Shown here piece by piece: positions 47,849-58,028 of a stretch of 64,000 bases of DNA; position 1 is the stretch's first letter, and every line of letters begins with the position of its first letter. The stretch is taken from the NCBI GenBank assembly GCA_016218685.1, contig JACRDD010000005.1, positions 124,001 through 188,000 on the forward strand, in the 5' to 3' direction. Origin of the DNA: Desulfobacterales bacterium (GTDB taxonomy: Bacteria > Desulfobacterota > Desulfobacteria > Desulfobacterales > Desulfosarcinaceae). The notes beneath the pieces were generated by a model that ran no database searches, was not told the DNA's origin, and saw nothing but the letters and a program-made list of their open reading frames with translations. The translations under genes were made by a program, and so were the position numbers.

Positions 47849-49069
47849 TCAGGCCGCGGCATGGCTTTTTTCCTCGATTACCAGGGCCGGCCGGACGAGC
47901 ACGGTGATGACGAAAATCCCCACGCCAAAGACCCCGGCCGTGACTCCCAGCTCCACCAGGCTGGGGGCATACGAAACCACCTCGCCCAGGGGGGAGGGCA
48001 CCAGGCCCGGCACGATCAAGCCCATGCCTTTTTCGATCCAGATACCGACAAACAGCAGGATGCAGGCCGGAAACAGCACCAGGGGCTTGTTGCCGCCGGG
48101 GTTGAAGGCCAGGACTAGAGTGCCGGTCACATTGCAGGCGATGGCCGACCAGATCCAGGGCACCAGGGCGTCATGGCCCTTGAGCCCGAAGAAAAGGTAG
48201 GTGGCCGATAGGCTGTGGTGGGTGGGAAAGTAAAACTCCTTGAAGATCTCCGAAAAGAGCATGATCAGGTTCACGATAGCCGAAATCACGATGATCAGGC
48301 GCAGTTTGTTGAAGGTGTTGACCGGAATTTTAAAGCTCGTGTGGGCATGCACCACCACCAGCACGGTGGTGATCAGGGCCGGTCCGGCGGCAAAGGCCGA
48401 GGCCAGGAAGCGCGGCCCCATCATGGGGTTGTTCCAGAACGCTCTGGCCGGCAGGCCCTCGTATAAAAAGGCGGTGACCATGTGGATGGCAAAGGCCCAG
48501 AAGATCGAAAGAAAGACAAAGGGCCGGTATTTCTTCGGGTCAGGTTGGCGGCCGTTGAACTGGCAGAAGAGAATATAGGCCGGCACCAGCAGGTTGAGGG
48601 CCAGGTAGCCGTTCAAGACGATGATGTCCCAGGAGAGCAGCGACGAGGGCCAATTCAAGATGCCGATGCCCGGCGTCAGGTGCCAGGCTTTAAAGGGCCG
48701 GCCCAGATCGACGAAGACGAAGGTGATGCACATGACCAGCGCGCCCACGGCCACGCCTTCGCCGATGATCACCACCCGGTGCAGGTCCTTGTCCTTGAAG
48801 ATATAGGCCGGCAGGATCAGCATCACGGCGGCGGCGGCCACCCCCACCAGAAAGGTGAAGTTGGAGATATAAAATCCCCAGCTCACGATATTGGACATGT
48901 TGGTGGCCGCAAGCCCCAGGCGGAGCTGGACCGAGTAAGCGTAGGCGCCGATCATCATCAGCGCCACCAGGCCGCACAGGTAGAGCTGGTAGGTCAGCCC
49001 GCCGGTCAGATTGAGGATAAAGCCGTGCTTGATAAAATCATAGATCTCGCGGAGCATCGATTTTTTCAT
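47849..49069 (-). CDS. NrfD-type membrane subunit (polysulfide reductase family)
   Basis: NrfD-like TM protein closely resembling the DsrP in this window (NIVSWGFYISNFTFLVGVAAAAVM). Confidence 0.88.
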   Translation of the reverse strand: MKKSMLREIYDFIKHGFILNLTGGLTYQLYLCGLVALMMIGAYAYSVQLRLGLAATNMSNIVSWGFYISNFTFLVGVAAAAVMLILPAYIFKDKDLHRVVIIGEGVAVGALVMCITFVFVDLGRPFKAWHLTPGIGILNWPSSLLSWDIIVLNGYLALNLLVPAYILFCQFNGRQPDPKKYRPFVFLSIFWAFAIHMVTAFLYEGLPARAFWNNPMMGPRFLASAFAAGPALITTVLVVVHAHTSFKIPVNTFNKLRLIIVISAIVNLIMLFSEIFKEFYFPTHHSLSATYLFFGLKGHDALVPWIWSAIACNVTGTLVLAFNPGGNKPLVLFPACILLFVGIWIEKGMGLIVPGLVPSPLGEVVSYAPSLVELGVTAGVFGVGIFVITVLVRPALVIEEKSHAAA

Positions 49070-49084
49070 GGCGTGCGTTTCCCG

Positions 49085-50053
49085 TCAGTCGATGAAGAAC
49101 CAGAATTTGGGATCGGTTCCCAAGTCTTCCTTCAAGCGGAATACTTTCTTGTGCTTGAGCACAAAGCGGATTTCGCTGTCCGGGTCGAGCAGGTTGCCGA
49201 AGATCCGCGCGCCCGTGGGACAAGCGGCGACGCAGGCCGGCAATTTTCCGTCCCGGCTGCGTTGAATGCAGAAGGTGCACTTTTCCATCATGCCCCGGGT
49301 GCGCAGCCGGTTGCCCAGATAGTGCTGCTTGCGGGTGATCTCCTCCTCGGGCACATGGGGCTCGTTAAAGTTGAAGCGGCGGCCCCAGTAGGGACAGGCC
49401 GCCATGCAGTAACGGCAGCCGATACACCAGTCGTAATCCACCACCACGATGCCGTCGGGCTCCATCCAGGTGGCCTTGGTGGGGCAGGCCTTGACGCAGG
49501 GGGCGTTCTGGCAGTGAAAGCACTGGATGCCCATGTAGAAGTGGTTGTCGACCGGCACTTCATGGAAGTATTGGCCGTTGCCCGACTCCGGGCTCATCTG
49601 GCCCGGCTCCATTTCGAAAATGCGGATGTACTGGGTCTTGGAGGCGCGGTCCAGGTTGTTCTCCCGCACGCAGGCCTGCACGCACTCCATGAAGCCCTCG
49701 CAGCGGGTCAGGTTGAAGGCGTAGCCGAACAGCACTTCCTTAACGGGTTCCGTGGTGCCGATCTGGATATCGATGCCGCGTTGCAGCTTGGCGAGCTGCT
49801 CCAGGCGGCGGACCGTAGCTTCCTTTTCCAGGGGGGTCATCAAGCGGTAGTTCTTCTTGAAGTACTCCTGCCATTGCAATCCAATTTGGCCGGATTGGAT
49901 CTGTCCCGGATCGCAGCCGGTGACGGCGGCCGCACCGCACAGGGCCGCGGCCTGAACCGCGCTCTTGAGAAAGTCACGCCGGCCGTAGCGTCGCCGGGCA
50001 TCGGCGCACGTTTTCGGTGGGGTCGCCGCGGGTGGGGTGTGCAAGGGTTTCAT
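49085..50053 (-). CDS. periplasmic 4Fe-4S ferredoxin subunit (DsrO/HmcB-like)
   Basis: RRDFLKSAVQ TAT-like signal, multiple CxxCxxCxxxCP clusters. Confidence 0.88.
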   Translation of the reverse strand: MKPLHTPPAATPPKTCADARRRYGRRDFLKSAVQAAALCGAAAVTGCDPGQIQSGQIGLQWQEYFKKNYRLMTPLEKEATVRRLEQLAKLQRGIDIQIGTTEPVKEVLFGYAFNLTRCEGFMECVQACVRENNLDRASKTQYIRIFEMEPGQMSPESGNGQYFHEVPVDNHFYMGIQCFHCQNAPCVKACPTKATWMEPDGIVVVDYDWCIGCRYCMAACPYWGRRFNFNEPHVPEEEITRKQHYLGNRLRTRGMMEKCTFCIQRSRDGKLPACVAACPTGARIFGNLLDPDSEIRFVLKHKKVFRLKEDLGTDPKFWFFID

Positions 50054-50064
50054 TCTTCTTCCTA

Positions 50065-50697
50065 TCAAGGTTTGTCCAAAGGCAAAGCGTAGGTGGCGGG
50101 CCAGCGTTTCTTGAACAGCGGTGAGTGCGGGTCGTGGCAGGCGGTGCAATTGGCCACCACGCGCCGGCCGGCCCAGTTGCCGACGCGCTTGCCATGGGCG
50201 CCGCCGATCCAATCCCGCTTCTGTCTGAAATGGCACTGGCCGCAGAGTTCATCGACATGGTCCATGTCGATGACGACGCCCTTTTGGGTCTCGAAAAAGT
50301 CCCGCTGATCCTCTTTGTGACAGGTAAAGCAGGTCAGCGGTTTCTGCGCGCCGCCATGCTCCAGGACCATATCGCCATGGGCCACGGCCGCCGCGTTTTC
50401 GGCCGTGACCGTGCTGTTGTCGTGGCACTGGCTGCACTTGAAGCGCCGCACCTTGTCTTTGCGCGTTTCGGTCCAGAAGGGCTGTCCGTTGTGCGTCGCG
50501 TGGACCTGGACCAGGTTGGCGGGCAATCCGCCGGCCGCATCCGCCGCCGGCGCGGCGCTCACGCTCCGGCCCGCCTGGGTGATGATGGCCTGGACGCCTT
50601 GCTGCCCGCAATAGACCTTAATGGCCGATCCCGGCAGGACGATCAGCAGAAGCGTCAGGGCAATATAAAGGCGAAGGCTGGACGGTTGCTTTTTCAT
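50065..50697 (-). CDS. tetraheme-type cytochrome c
   Basis: Four CxxCH motifs (CSQCH, CFTCH, CGQCH, CTACH). Confidence 0.87.
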   Translation of the reverse strand: MKKQPSSLRLYIALTLLLIVLPGSAIKVYCGQQGVQAIITQAGRSVSAAPAADAAGGLPANLVQVHATHNGQPFWTETRKDKVRRFKCSQCHDNSTVTAENAAAVAHGDMVLEHGGAQKPLTCFTCHKEDQRDFFETQKGVVIDMDHVDELCGQCHFRQKRDWIGGAHGKRVGNWAGRRVVANCTACHDPHSPLFKKRWPATYALPLDKP

Positions 50698-50711
50698 GAC
50701 ACCTCTACGGG

Positions 50712-51389
50712 CTATTTGGCCAGTGTGCGTTCATATAGCCCCTGGAAGAGATCCGGCACATGGCACTGGCGGCAGTTTCCCCGGGCGGCGTGCGTTACCC
50801 GGATGCCTTCCACGGCCGCCGGCCCCACATGGCATGCGATGCAATTTTCCCGCATCTGGAGAGAATGGACGATGGGCGGCGGACTGCCGGGCAGATACGC
50901 GCGGCCCAATTTGGGCGGCGAAACGCTGAGCCAGAGGTTTTCGACGAACAGCGGGGCTTCGGTCTGGGGCACATGGCACTGGCGGCACGCGCTCTTTTCC
51001 GGGTGGGGCGTCAGCGGCGTGTGGCGTTTGAGCTCGGCGGTCCAGCCGCCTTTTTCATGGCAGGCCAGGCAGGTGACCGCTTCGCTCGGTTCATCCATGG
51101 CCTTGTGGGCAATAAAGGGCGGCGCGCCGCCGTATTGCCGCCGGGCGTAGTACTCGGGCAGGGTTCGCGCAGGCGAGGCGGCGTTCAAGTAGGCTTCGGC
51201 GGCCTGGGCATAACTTGCAAAGAGGGCGGCGCCATTATGATCGAAGGTCATGTTCTGCGCGGGCAGGGTGCCGTGTCGCTCTTCGGCGGGCGAAGAGAGC
51301 GCCGAGTAGACGAGCAGCGGCAGCAGCAGGAGGCAGATCCCCGCGAAGAAGGGGAAGATCTTTCCCAAAGGCTTCTTGGATGGGTCCAT
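50712..51389 (-). CDS. NapB-like multiheme cytochrome c
   Basis: Four CxxCH motifs (CLACH, CRQCH, CIACH, CRQCH); start overlaps napA stop (TGATG). Confidence 0.8.
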   Translation of the reverse strand: MDPSKKPLGKIFPFFAGICLLLLPLLVYSALSSPAEERHGTLPAQNMTFDHNGAALFASYAQAAEAYLNAASPARTLPEYYARRQYGGAPPFIAHKAMDEPSEAVTCLACHEKGGWTAELKRHTPLTPHPEKSACRQCHVPQTEAPLFVENLWLSVSPPKLGRAYLPGSPPPIVHSLQMRENCIACHVGPAAVEGIRVTHAARGNCRQCHVPDLFQGLYERTLAK

Positions 51390-53704
51390 CAGGCTCTCTC
51401 CACTTTGACGGCGCATTTTTTATAATCGGGTTGCTTGGAAATGGGGCAGAAGGCATCCAGGGTCACTTCGTTGATCAAATACTTCTCGTCGAAGAACGGT
51501 ACGAAGACCATCCCCCGGGGCGGATTGCCGCGGCCCTCGAGGCTGGCTTTCATGATGATGGCGCCGCGGCGGGAGCTGATCTTGACGTTGCCGCCGTGAA
51601 CGATGCCCAGGTCGGCCGCATCCTCGGGGTGGATCTCCACATACGACTCGGGCATGGCCTTGTGCAGGATGGGCACCCGGCGGGTCATGGAGCCGGTGTG
51701 CCAGTGTTCCAGCACGCGGCCGGTGTTGAGCCAGAAGGGATACTCGCTGTCGGGCGCTTCGGCAGCCGGCTCGTAGGGCCGGATCCAGATCCAGGCCCTA
51801 TTGTCCGGTTTGCCGTAAAAATGGAAATCTTCGCCCTTGGCCGCCGGGTCGTACTTGGGGTTATAGCGCCACTTGGTCTCCTTGCCGTCCACGAAGGGCC
51901 ACTGCACGCCCGGACGCTCCTTGAGCACCGCGTAGGGGGCCATGCGGTGCTTGGGGCTGTCGTGAAAGCGCGTATACTCGTTCCAGATCTCTTCGATATA
52001 CTTCTCCCGGGGCCAGGGGAATTGCTTCTCATAGCCCAGGCGCCGGGCCACTTCGATCAACTGCCAGGTGTTGCACATGGCCTCGCCGGGCGGGGGCACG
52101 ATGCGTTCGTTGTGCTGGGTGCGCCGTTCCGAATTGCCGAAGAAGCCCTCGCGCTCGATCCACAAGGCCGACGGCAGCACCACATCGGCCACATCCGAAG
52201 TGGGGGTGGGATAGATCTCGGAAACCACGACGAAACGATCGTCCTTGAGCGCGCCGTTGCGGTAGCGGGTCAGGTTGGGCATGGTGACCATGGGGTTGGT
52301 GACCTGAATCCACATGAAGCGGATGTCGCCGCGGTCCAGGGCCCGGAACATCTCCACCGTGTGGTAGGTGGGTTTGGGGTCGATGTTGGCCACCGGCACG
52401 TTCCAGATCTCGGCGGCCATCTTGCGATCTTCTTCGTTCATGACCACCCCGTGGGGCAAGGCGTGGGTCAGGGTGCCCACCTCGCGCACCGTGCCGCAGG
52501 CGCTGGGCTGGCCGGTGAGCGAGAAGGGGCTGTTGCCGGGGGTGGCGATCTTTCCGGTCAGCAGATGGATATTATAGACCAGGTTGTTGATCCAGGTGCC
52601 GCGGGTGTGCTGGTTCATGCCCATGCACCAGAAGGAGACCACCTTGCTGCCCGGATCGCCGTACAGAGCCGCCAGATAGCGGATATCCTTGGCCGGCACG
52701 CCCGAGGTCTTCTCCACCTTTTCGGGTGTGTAATCGCCCAGGAAGCGCTTGTACTCCTCGAAATCGGAGCTCTCCTCCTTGTCCGTGAAAGCGAAATGAT
52801 CTTCGGTGCCGTAGCCGATGTTGGTCTTGCCCTTGTGAAAGGAGACATGTTTCCTCACAAAGTCCCAATTGACCCGGTCGTTGTGGATGAGTTCGTAGCA
52901 GATGGCATTGGCCACGGCCAGGTCGGTCTGGGGCTTGAAGAGGATCGATTTGTCGGCGGCTTGGCTGGAGCGGGTGGTGCGGGTGGCGAAATCGATGATC
53001 TTGACATGGGTGCGGCTCTTGCGGTTGGCGATCATGCGCGAAAAGAGCACCGGGTGCATTTCGGCCATGTTGTTGCCCCAGGTCACATAGACATCGGCGT
53101 AATCGATATCGTCATAGCAGCCCATGGGCTCATCCAGCCCGAAGCTGGTCATGAAGCCGGTCACCGCGCTGGCCATGCACAGACGGGCATTGGCCTCCAC
53201 ATTGTTGGTGCCGATGCACCCCTTGAAGAGCTTGGAGGCCGTATAGCCGTCGGCGATGGACCACTGGCCCGAACCGTAGATGGCCACGCTATCCTTGCCC
53301 TTGGCCGCGATGCTCTCTTTGAGCTTGGCCGCCACCAGGTCCAGGGCCTCCTGGATGGGCGCCGGCGCAAGCTTGCCGTTCTTGCGGATCAGGGCCTGCG
53401 TGAAGCGGTCCTTTCCGTATAGGATCTGCACCGAGTGATAACCCTTGACGCAGCACAACCCCTTGTTCACCGAACAGGCGGGGTCGCCTTTGACGGCCAC
53501 GGCCCGGTCGCCGGATACGCCCACGAGCAGCCCGCAGCCGGTGCCGCAGAAGCGGCAGGGGGTTTTCTTCCACTCGATGGAGCCCGCGGCGGTCTCCTCG
53601 CCCTGAAAGGCCCCGAAGGTAATCCCGGGAAAGAGGGTGGCCGCTGCCAGCGCGGCGCTGTTCAAGGCCATGGCTTTAATAAATTCCCGTCTGTTGACTG
53701 TCAT
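51389..53704 (-). CDS. napA: periplasmic nitrate reductase catalytic subunit NapA
   Basis: NRREFIK twin-arginine signal, [14 protein letters not shown] 4Fe-4S motif, [17 protein letters not shown] Mo-ligand Cys region. Confidence 0.92.
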   Translation of the reverse strand: MTVNRREFIKAMALNSAALAAATLFPGITFGAFQGEETAAGSIEWKKTPCRFCGTGCGLLVGVSGDRAVAVKGDPACSVNKGLCCVKGYHSVQILYGKDRFTQALIRKNGKLAPAPIQEALDLVAAKLKESIAAKGKDSVAIYGSGQWSIADGYTASKLFKGCIGTNNVEANARLCMASAVTGFMTSFGLDEPMGCYDDIDYADVYVTWGNNMAEMHPVLFSRMIANRKSRTHVKIIDFATRTTRSSQAADKSILFKPQTDLAVANAICYELIHNDRVNWDFVRKHVSFHKGKTNIGYGTEDHFAFTDKEESSDFEEYKRFLGDYTPEKVEKTSGVPAKDIRYLAALYGDPGSKVVSFWCMGMNQHTRGTWINNLVYNIHLLTGKIATPGNSPFSLTGQPSACGTVREVGTLTHALPHGVVMNEEDRKMAAEIWNVPVANIDPKPTYHTVEMFRALDRGDIRFMWIQVTNPMVTMPNLTRYRNGALKDDRFVVVSEIYPTPTSDVADVVLPSALWIEREGFFGNSERRTQHNERIVPPPGEAMCNTWQLIEVARRLGYEKQFPWPREKYIEEIWNEYTRFHDSPKHRMAPYAVLKERPGVQWPFVDGKETKWRYNPKYDPAAKGEDFHFYGKPDNRAWIWIRPYEPAAEAPDSEYPFWLNTGRVLEHWHTGSMTRRVPILHKAMPESYVEIHPEDAADLGIVHGGNVKISSRRGAIIMKASLEGRGNPPRGMVFVPFFDEKYLINEVTLDAFCPISKQPDYKKCAVKVERA

Positions 53705-53755
53705 GCGCAGCTCCTTCTATCGCAGCCGAATTTTATGGTTTATGGCGCTACAGGC

Positions 53756-53986
53756 TCATTCGTCCCGGTGCCCGAAGGTCATGCTCAGGGATTGCAATGA
53801 GTCCAGTGCTTTCAAACGGTCTTGAAGTACTTTCTCGGTATCGTCATCCGGTGTGTCGGTCACCAGAAGCAACACCTCTTGCTTGTCCGCCGCCACGACG
53901 TTGCAATGCGCGAGGGCCGAAAGGGCCTCTAAAAGCCCTTGCTTACGCCCTTTCACGGGATAGGCCAAATAGCTGAAAACGGGCAT
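53756..53986 (-). CDS. napD: NapD-like chaperone
   Basis: Small protein with ferredoxin-like NapD pattern immediately upstream of napA. Confidence 0.6.
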   Translation of the reverse strand: MPVFSYLAYPVKGRKQGLLEALSALAHCNVVAADKQEVLLLVTDTPDDDTEKVLQDRLKALDSLQSLSMTFGHRDE

Positions 53987-54184
53987 AATCGCTCCTTGGC
54001 AGGGCTGGGAAAAGGATGTCGTTCCGTCGGCGTTGAAAAGGGAATCCAAGGTTCGCCGCAATCACATGCCATTCTCAGGGAGCCGGTTGGTAGATAATTA
54101 CGGTACTAGACCCTTCCATTCCGGTCAAATCGTTTGTTCGGGTGTCTGTCATCTGCATTATCGGGAGTCCCGCGCATGAAGGAA

Positions 54185-54198
54185 TTGACTTAAGTCAA
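54185..54198. promoter_or_regulatory. CRP/FNR-type palindrome
   Basis: TTGACTTAAGTCAA, perfect 14-bp palindrome in the divergent region between napD and the acidic-protein gene. Confidence 0.5.
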
Positions 54199-54271
54199 AA
54201 GGTCGTTATTAGAGTTAGGTTGTTTTGATTTGTGTCGGCCCGGCCGCTTACCGCGAGCAAAGGAGGAGGCG

Positions 54272-54607
54272 ATGGCCAAAGAAAAAAAGAGCGCTCCCAA
54301 AGAGATCAAAATTACAGGCATTGTCGAAGAGCTGGAGCTGGACGAGGACGATATCGGCCTGCAGATCGTGGACAATGCCCGCACCTACCGGGTGGTCATG
54401 GACAAGCAGGGCCGCAAGCTGCTCGATTATGTGGATGAAGAGATCGAGGCCACCGGTATTATCACCAAGACCGAGGATGCCAGTGAAATCAAAATCGCCC
54501 GCTTTCATCTCGTCGACGAGGACGAAGAAGACGAGGACGAGGATGAGGATGAGGCTTGGTCCGACGGTGATGACGACGATTTTATGAGCGACCGGGATGA
54601 TGATTAA
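54272..54607 (+). CDS. small protein with strongly acidic C-terminus
   Basis: RBS aggagg; MAKEKKSAPKEIKITGIVEELEL...DEDEEDEDEDEDEAWSDGDDDDFMSDRDDD. Confidence 0.75.
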   Translation: MAKEKKSAPKEIKITGIVEELELDEDDIGLQIVDNARTYRVVMDKQGRKLLDYVDEEIEATGIITKTEDASEIKIARFHLVDEDEEDEDEDEDEAWSDGDDDDFMSDRDDD

Positions 54608-55392
54608 GGGCTCGGAGACACTCTGAACAACCGGCAGGTGTTGGCCCAGACGGCCGACGCCAGCGTCTCGGCCGGTACGGCCCTGAGTTCCGCCAGTTTG
54701 AGCAGGACCGTGCGCACGAAGGCCGGTTCGTTACGCTTGAACTTGTTGCGTTCGGGCGTGGGCGTCAGGTAGGGCGCGTCGGTCTCCACCAACAGTTGCT
54801 CGGCGGGAATGCGCCGGGCCTGGGCGCGTAGCGTCTCGCCCCGGGAGTGGAGGGTGACGATTCCGGTGATGCCGATGTAAAGCCCCATCTCAAGATAGCG
54901 ATCCAGCTCCTGGTCATTGCCGGAAAAGCAATGCACCACTCCTCGGCGTTCCGGCCCCCAATGCGCTTTGAGGATCGCAAGAAAACGCCCGCCGCTGTCC
55001 CGTTCGTGGAAGATCATGGGAAGGTTGGCTTCGGCCGCCATCTCCAACTGGCGGTGGAACCAGCGTTCCTGATCGGCCTGGGGCGAGTGCAGGCGGTTGA
55101 AATCCAGCCCGGTTTCACCCCAGGCCTTGACCTTGGCCGAAGCGGCCAGCCCGGCCAGGGCCGCCAGCGTCGCTTCATCGCAATGCTGGGCATCATGGGG
55201 ATGCATGCCCACCGAAGCGTAGATGTTCTCGTGGGCCGCGGCGATGGCGATGGCCTTTTGCGTAGTCGGCAGGTCGATGCCCACCACCATCATGGCGCGC
55301 ACCTGCGCCTGGCGGGCGCGGTCGATGACCGCCTCGCGATCACGGTCGTAGGCCCGGTCGTCCAAGTGGCAATGGCTGTCGAAAATGTTCAT
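54604..55392 (-). CDS. TatD-family hydrolase
   Basis: FDSHCHLDD, GETGLDF, VHCFSG, ETDAPYLTP motifs. Confidence 0.95.
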   Translation of the reverse strand: MNIFDSHCHLDDRAYDRDREAVIDRARQAQVRAMMVVGIDLPTTQKAIAIAAAHENIYASVGMHPHDAQHCDEATLAALAGLAASAKVKAWGETGLDFNRLHSPQADQERWFHRQLEMAAEANLPMIFHERDSGGRFLAILKAHWGPERRGVVHCFSGNDQELDRYLEMGLYIGITGIVTLHSRGETLRAQARRIPAEQLLVETDAPYLTPTPERNKFKRNEPAFVRTVLLKLAELRAVPAETLASAVWANTCRLFRVSPSP

Positions 55393-55513
55393 GCCCGGCC
55401 GATATCACCGGTGGCCGGGTTTGGCAACCGCTTCGTCCATTCTCTTCTTCCAATTTACCCCAAAAGGGTCTAAATAAATTCTCTTGTGCACTGAAACCTG
55501 AAGGAGGATGCCT

Positions 55514-56344
55514 ATGTTCCCAATCGTCGCGCGCGAGGAGATGGCCCAAGGCACGGTGATCTTGAACGAAATCGAAGCACCCCTGATCGCCCGCAAGGCC
55601 AAACCCGGCCAATTCGTGATCCTTAAAGCCAACGAGGAAGGAGAGCGGATTCCCTTGACCATGGCGGAGACCGATCCGGCCAAGGGCACCATCACCGTGA
55701 TTTACATGGTCGTCGGCAAATCCACGGCATTATTCAAAGACCTTAAGGTGGGCGAGGGGTATCAGGATGTCATCGGCCCCCTGGGACGACCCACCCATGT
55801 GGAAAAGGTCGGCACGGTGCTCTGCGTGGGCGGCGGCACGGGGGTAGCTGTCCTGCACCCCATCACCCGCGCCATGAAGGCTGCCGGCAACCATGTGATC
55901 TGCGTCATCGGCGCCCGCAACAAGGGGCTGCTGATTCTCGAAGAAAAGATGAAGGCCGCCTCCAACGACTTGCGCGTCTGCACCGATGACGGCTCTTACG
56001 GCCATCACGGTTTTGTCACCGATATCGTCAAAGAGGTGCTTGAAAAAACACCTGTCCAGCAGGTGGTCGCCATCGGACCGGTGCCCATGATGAAGGCCGT
56101 CAGCGCCGTGACCAAAACCTACAACGTGCCCACCATGGTGAGTCTCAACCCCATCATGATCGACGGCACCGGCATGTGCGGCGGGTGCCGCGTGAGCGTG
56201 GGCGGCAAGACCAAATTTGCCTGCGTGGACGGCCCCGAGTTCGACGGCCACCAGGTCAACTTCGATGAGTTGACCAAGCGCCTGAGAGCCTACTGCACCG
56301 AAGAGAAGCAGTGCTACGAGGGTTACTGCCGGTTAAACGATTGA
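55514..56344 (+). CDS. nfnA: sulfide/dihydroorotate dehydrogenase-like FAD/NAD-binding protein, NfnA-like
   Basis: VGGGTGVAVLHPITRAMK; C-terminal CGGCRVSVGGKTKFACVDGPEFDGH [2Fe-2S]; followed by nfnB. Confidence 0.9.
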   Translation: MFPIVAREEMAQGTVILNEIEAPLIARKAKPGQFVILKANEEGERIPLTMAETDPAKGTITVIYMVVGKSTALFKDLKVGEGYQDVIGPLGRPTHVEKVGTVLCVGGGTGVAVLHPITRAMKAAGNHVICVIGARNKGLLILEEKMKAASNDLRVCTDDGSYGHHGFVTDIVKEVLEKTPVQQVVAIGPVPMMKAVSAVTKTYNVPTMVSLNPIMIDGTGMCGGCRVSVGGKTKFACVDGPEFDGHQVNFDELTKRLRAYCTEEKQCYEGYCRLND

Positions 56345-56375
56345 TGTGGACCTGACCGCGAAAGGAGGCACGAAG

Positions 56376-57788
56376 ATGACGGAAAAGATGGAAAAACAGG
56401 ATAAAAAGGGCCGCGTGCCCATGCCCGAGCAGGACCCCAACGTGCGCAAGCGCAATTTCCAGGAAGTACCCACCGGATACACCCCGGCCATGGCCCAGGA
56501 AGAAGCGGCGCGCTGCGTGCAGTGCAAAAAGCCGGGCTGCGTGGAAGGCTGCCCGGTGAGCGTGGATATTCCCGGTTTCATCAATTTGGTCACGAAGGGC
56601 GATTTCACCGCCGCCATTCGGCATATCTGGTCCATGAACGCCCTGCCGGCGGTGTGCGGTCGGGTCTGCCCCCAGGAGATTCAGTGCGAAGGCAAATGCA
56701 TTCTCAATAAAAAAGGCCTGCCGGTGGCCATCGGCAACCTGGAGCGCTTTTGCGCCGACTACGAGCGCGAGCACGGCACGGGCGCCCTGCCGCCCAAGGC
56801 GGCACCCACGGGCAAGCGCATTGCCGTGGTCGGCTCCGGACCGTCGGGCCTGACCGTGGCCGGCGATCTGATCCAGAAGGGTCACAGCGTCACCATCATG
56901 GAGGCCTTTCACAAACCCGGCGGTGTGCTGGTCTACGGCATTCCCGAGTTCCGTCTGCCCAAGGCCATCGTGGCCCAGGAGGTCAACTTCCTGGAACGGC
57001 TGGGGGCGGAAGTAAAATGCAATGCCGTGGTGGGCCGCACGGTTTCCCTGGACGAACTCTTCGAGGAGGGCTACGACGCCATTTATATCGGTGTGGGCGC
57101 CGGCCTGCCCAGTTTCATGAACATCCCCGGCGAAAACCTGATCGGCATCCTGTCGGCCAACGAGTACCTCACCCGGGCCAACCTGATGAAGGCCTACAAG
57201 TTCCCGGAAGTGGACACCCCCATTCCCCTGGGCAAGAACGTGGCCGTGCTGGGCGCCGGCAACGTGGCCATGGATTCGGCCCGCACGGCCATGCGCCTGG
57301 GCGCCGAGTCGGTGAAAATCGTCTACCGCCGCTCCCGGGACGAAATGCCGGCCAGGAAGGCGGAGATCCACCATGCCGAGGAAGAGGGCATCGAAATGAT
57401 GTTGCTGACCAATCCGGTGCGCTACCTGGGCGACGAGAGCGGCCGCCTGACCGGGATGCAGTGCCTGAAAATGGAGCTGGGCGAGCCGGATGCCTCGGGC
57501 CGCCGCCGGCCGATTCCCATCAAGGGCTCCGAATTCGAAATTAAGACCGACCTGGTGATCGTGGCCGTGGGTTCGGGCGCCAACCCCTTGCTGACCCAAT
57601 CCACCCCCGATCTGGCCTTGAACAAGTGGGGCTACATCCAGGCCGACCCGGAGACCGGCAAGACCTCCAAGCGCGGGGTGTGGGCCGGCGGCGACATCGT
57701 CACCGGCGCGGCCACCGTCATCCTGGCCATGGGCGCCGGCCGCGCGGCCGCCAACTCGATCCATAAATATCTGACCTGGGGGTGGTAG
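56376..57788 (+). CDS. nfnB: NADPH-dependent glutamate synthase small-subunit-like, NfnB-like
   Basis: ARCVQCKKPGCVEGCPV, VVGSGPSGLTVAGDL, VAVLGAGNVAMDSARTA. Confidence 0.93.
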   Translation: MTEKMEKQDKKGRVPMPEQDPNVRKRNFQEVPTGYTPAMAQEEAARCVQCKKPGCVEGCPVSVDIPGFINLVTKGDFTAAIRHIWSMNALPAVCGRVCPQEIQCEGKCILNKKGLPVAIGNLERFCADYEREHGTGALPPKAAPTGKRIAVVGSGPSGLTVAGDLIQKGHSVTIMEAFHKPGGVLVYGIPEFRLPKAIVAQEVNFLERLGAEVKCNAVVGRTVSLDELFEEGYDAIYIGVGAGLPSFMNIPGENLIGILSANEYLTRANLMKAYKFPEVDTPIPLGKNVAVLGAGNVAMDSARTAMRLGAESVKIVYRRSRDEMPARKAEIHHAEEEGIEMMLLTNPVRYLGDESGRLTGMQCLKMELGEPDASGRRRPIPIKGSEFEIKTDLVIVAVGSGANPLLTQSTPDLALNKWGYIQADPETGKTSKRGVWAGGDIVTGAATVILAMGAGRAAANSIHKYLTWGW

Positions 57789-57834
57789 CCCCTCGGCACT
57801 TGAAAAGATCTTGCAGCCTGACTTGGTAACCAAG

Positions 57835-57866
57835 AATCGGGGTCGATCCCAGCATCGACCCCGATT
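57835..57866 (+). terminator. intrinsic terminator downstream of nfnB
   Basis: aatcggggtcgat / atcgaccccgatt 13-bp stem, 6-nt loop, extended by flanking accaa/ttggt pairing. Confidence 0.75.
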
Positions 57867-58028
57867 TGGTTTCAGTGAAGCCCGCCACAATCCATTACCA
57901 AAACATTAATTATAAAAAAGTAATGGGCCTATATTGACATATGGCCTCGTAATCATATCTTCTGCTCAAATCGCAACGGTTGCCGCAAGGCATCAAACCC
58001 ATAAGCCAAACACGCAGGAGGTAAGATT

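Noticed and set aside
48482-50092. 536-aa plus-strand ORF
   Set aside because: Antisense to NrfD and ferredoxin genes with conserved cysteine clusters; rejected as shadow ORF.
51215-53422. 735-aa plus-strand ORF
   Set aside because: Lies antisense to napA and its cytochrome gene; low-complexity shadow composition without family motifs.
56256-57890. 544-aa minus-strand ORF
   Set aside because: Antisense to nfnB, whose nucleotide-binding and Fe-S motifs are unambiguous.
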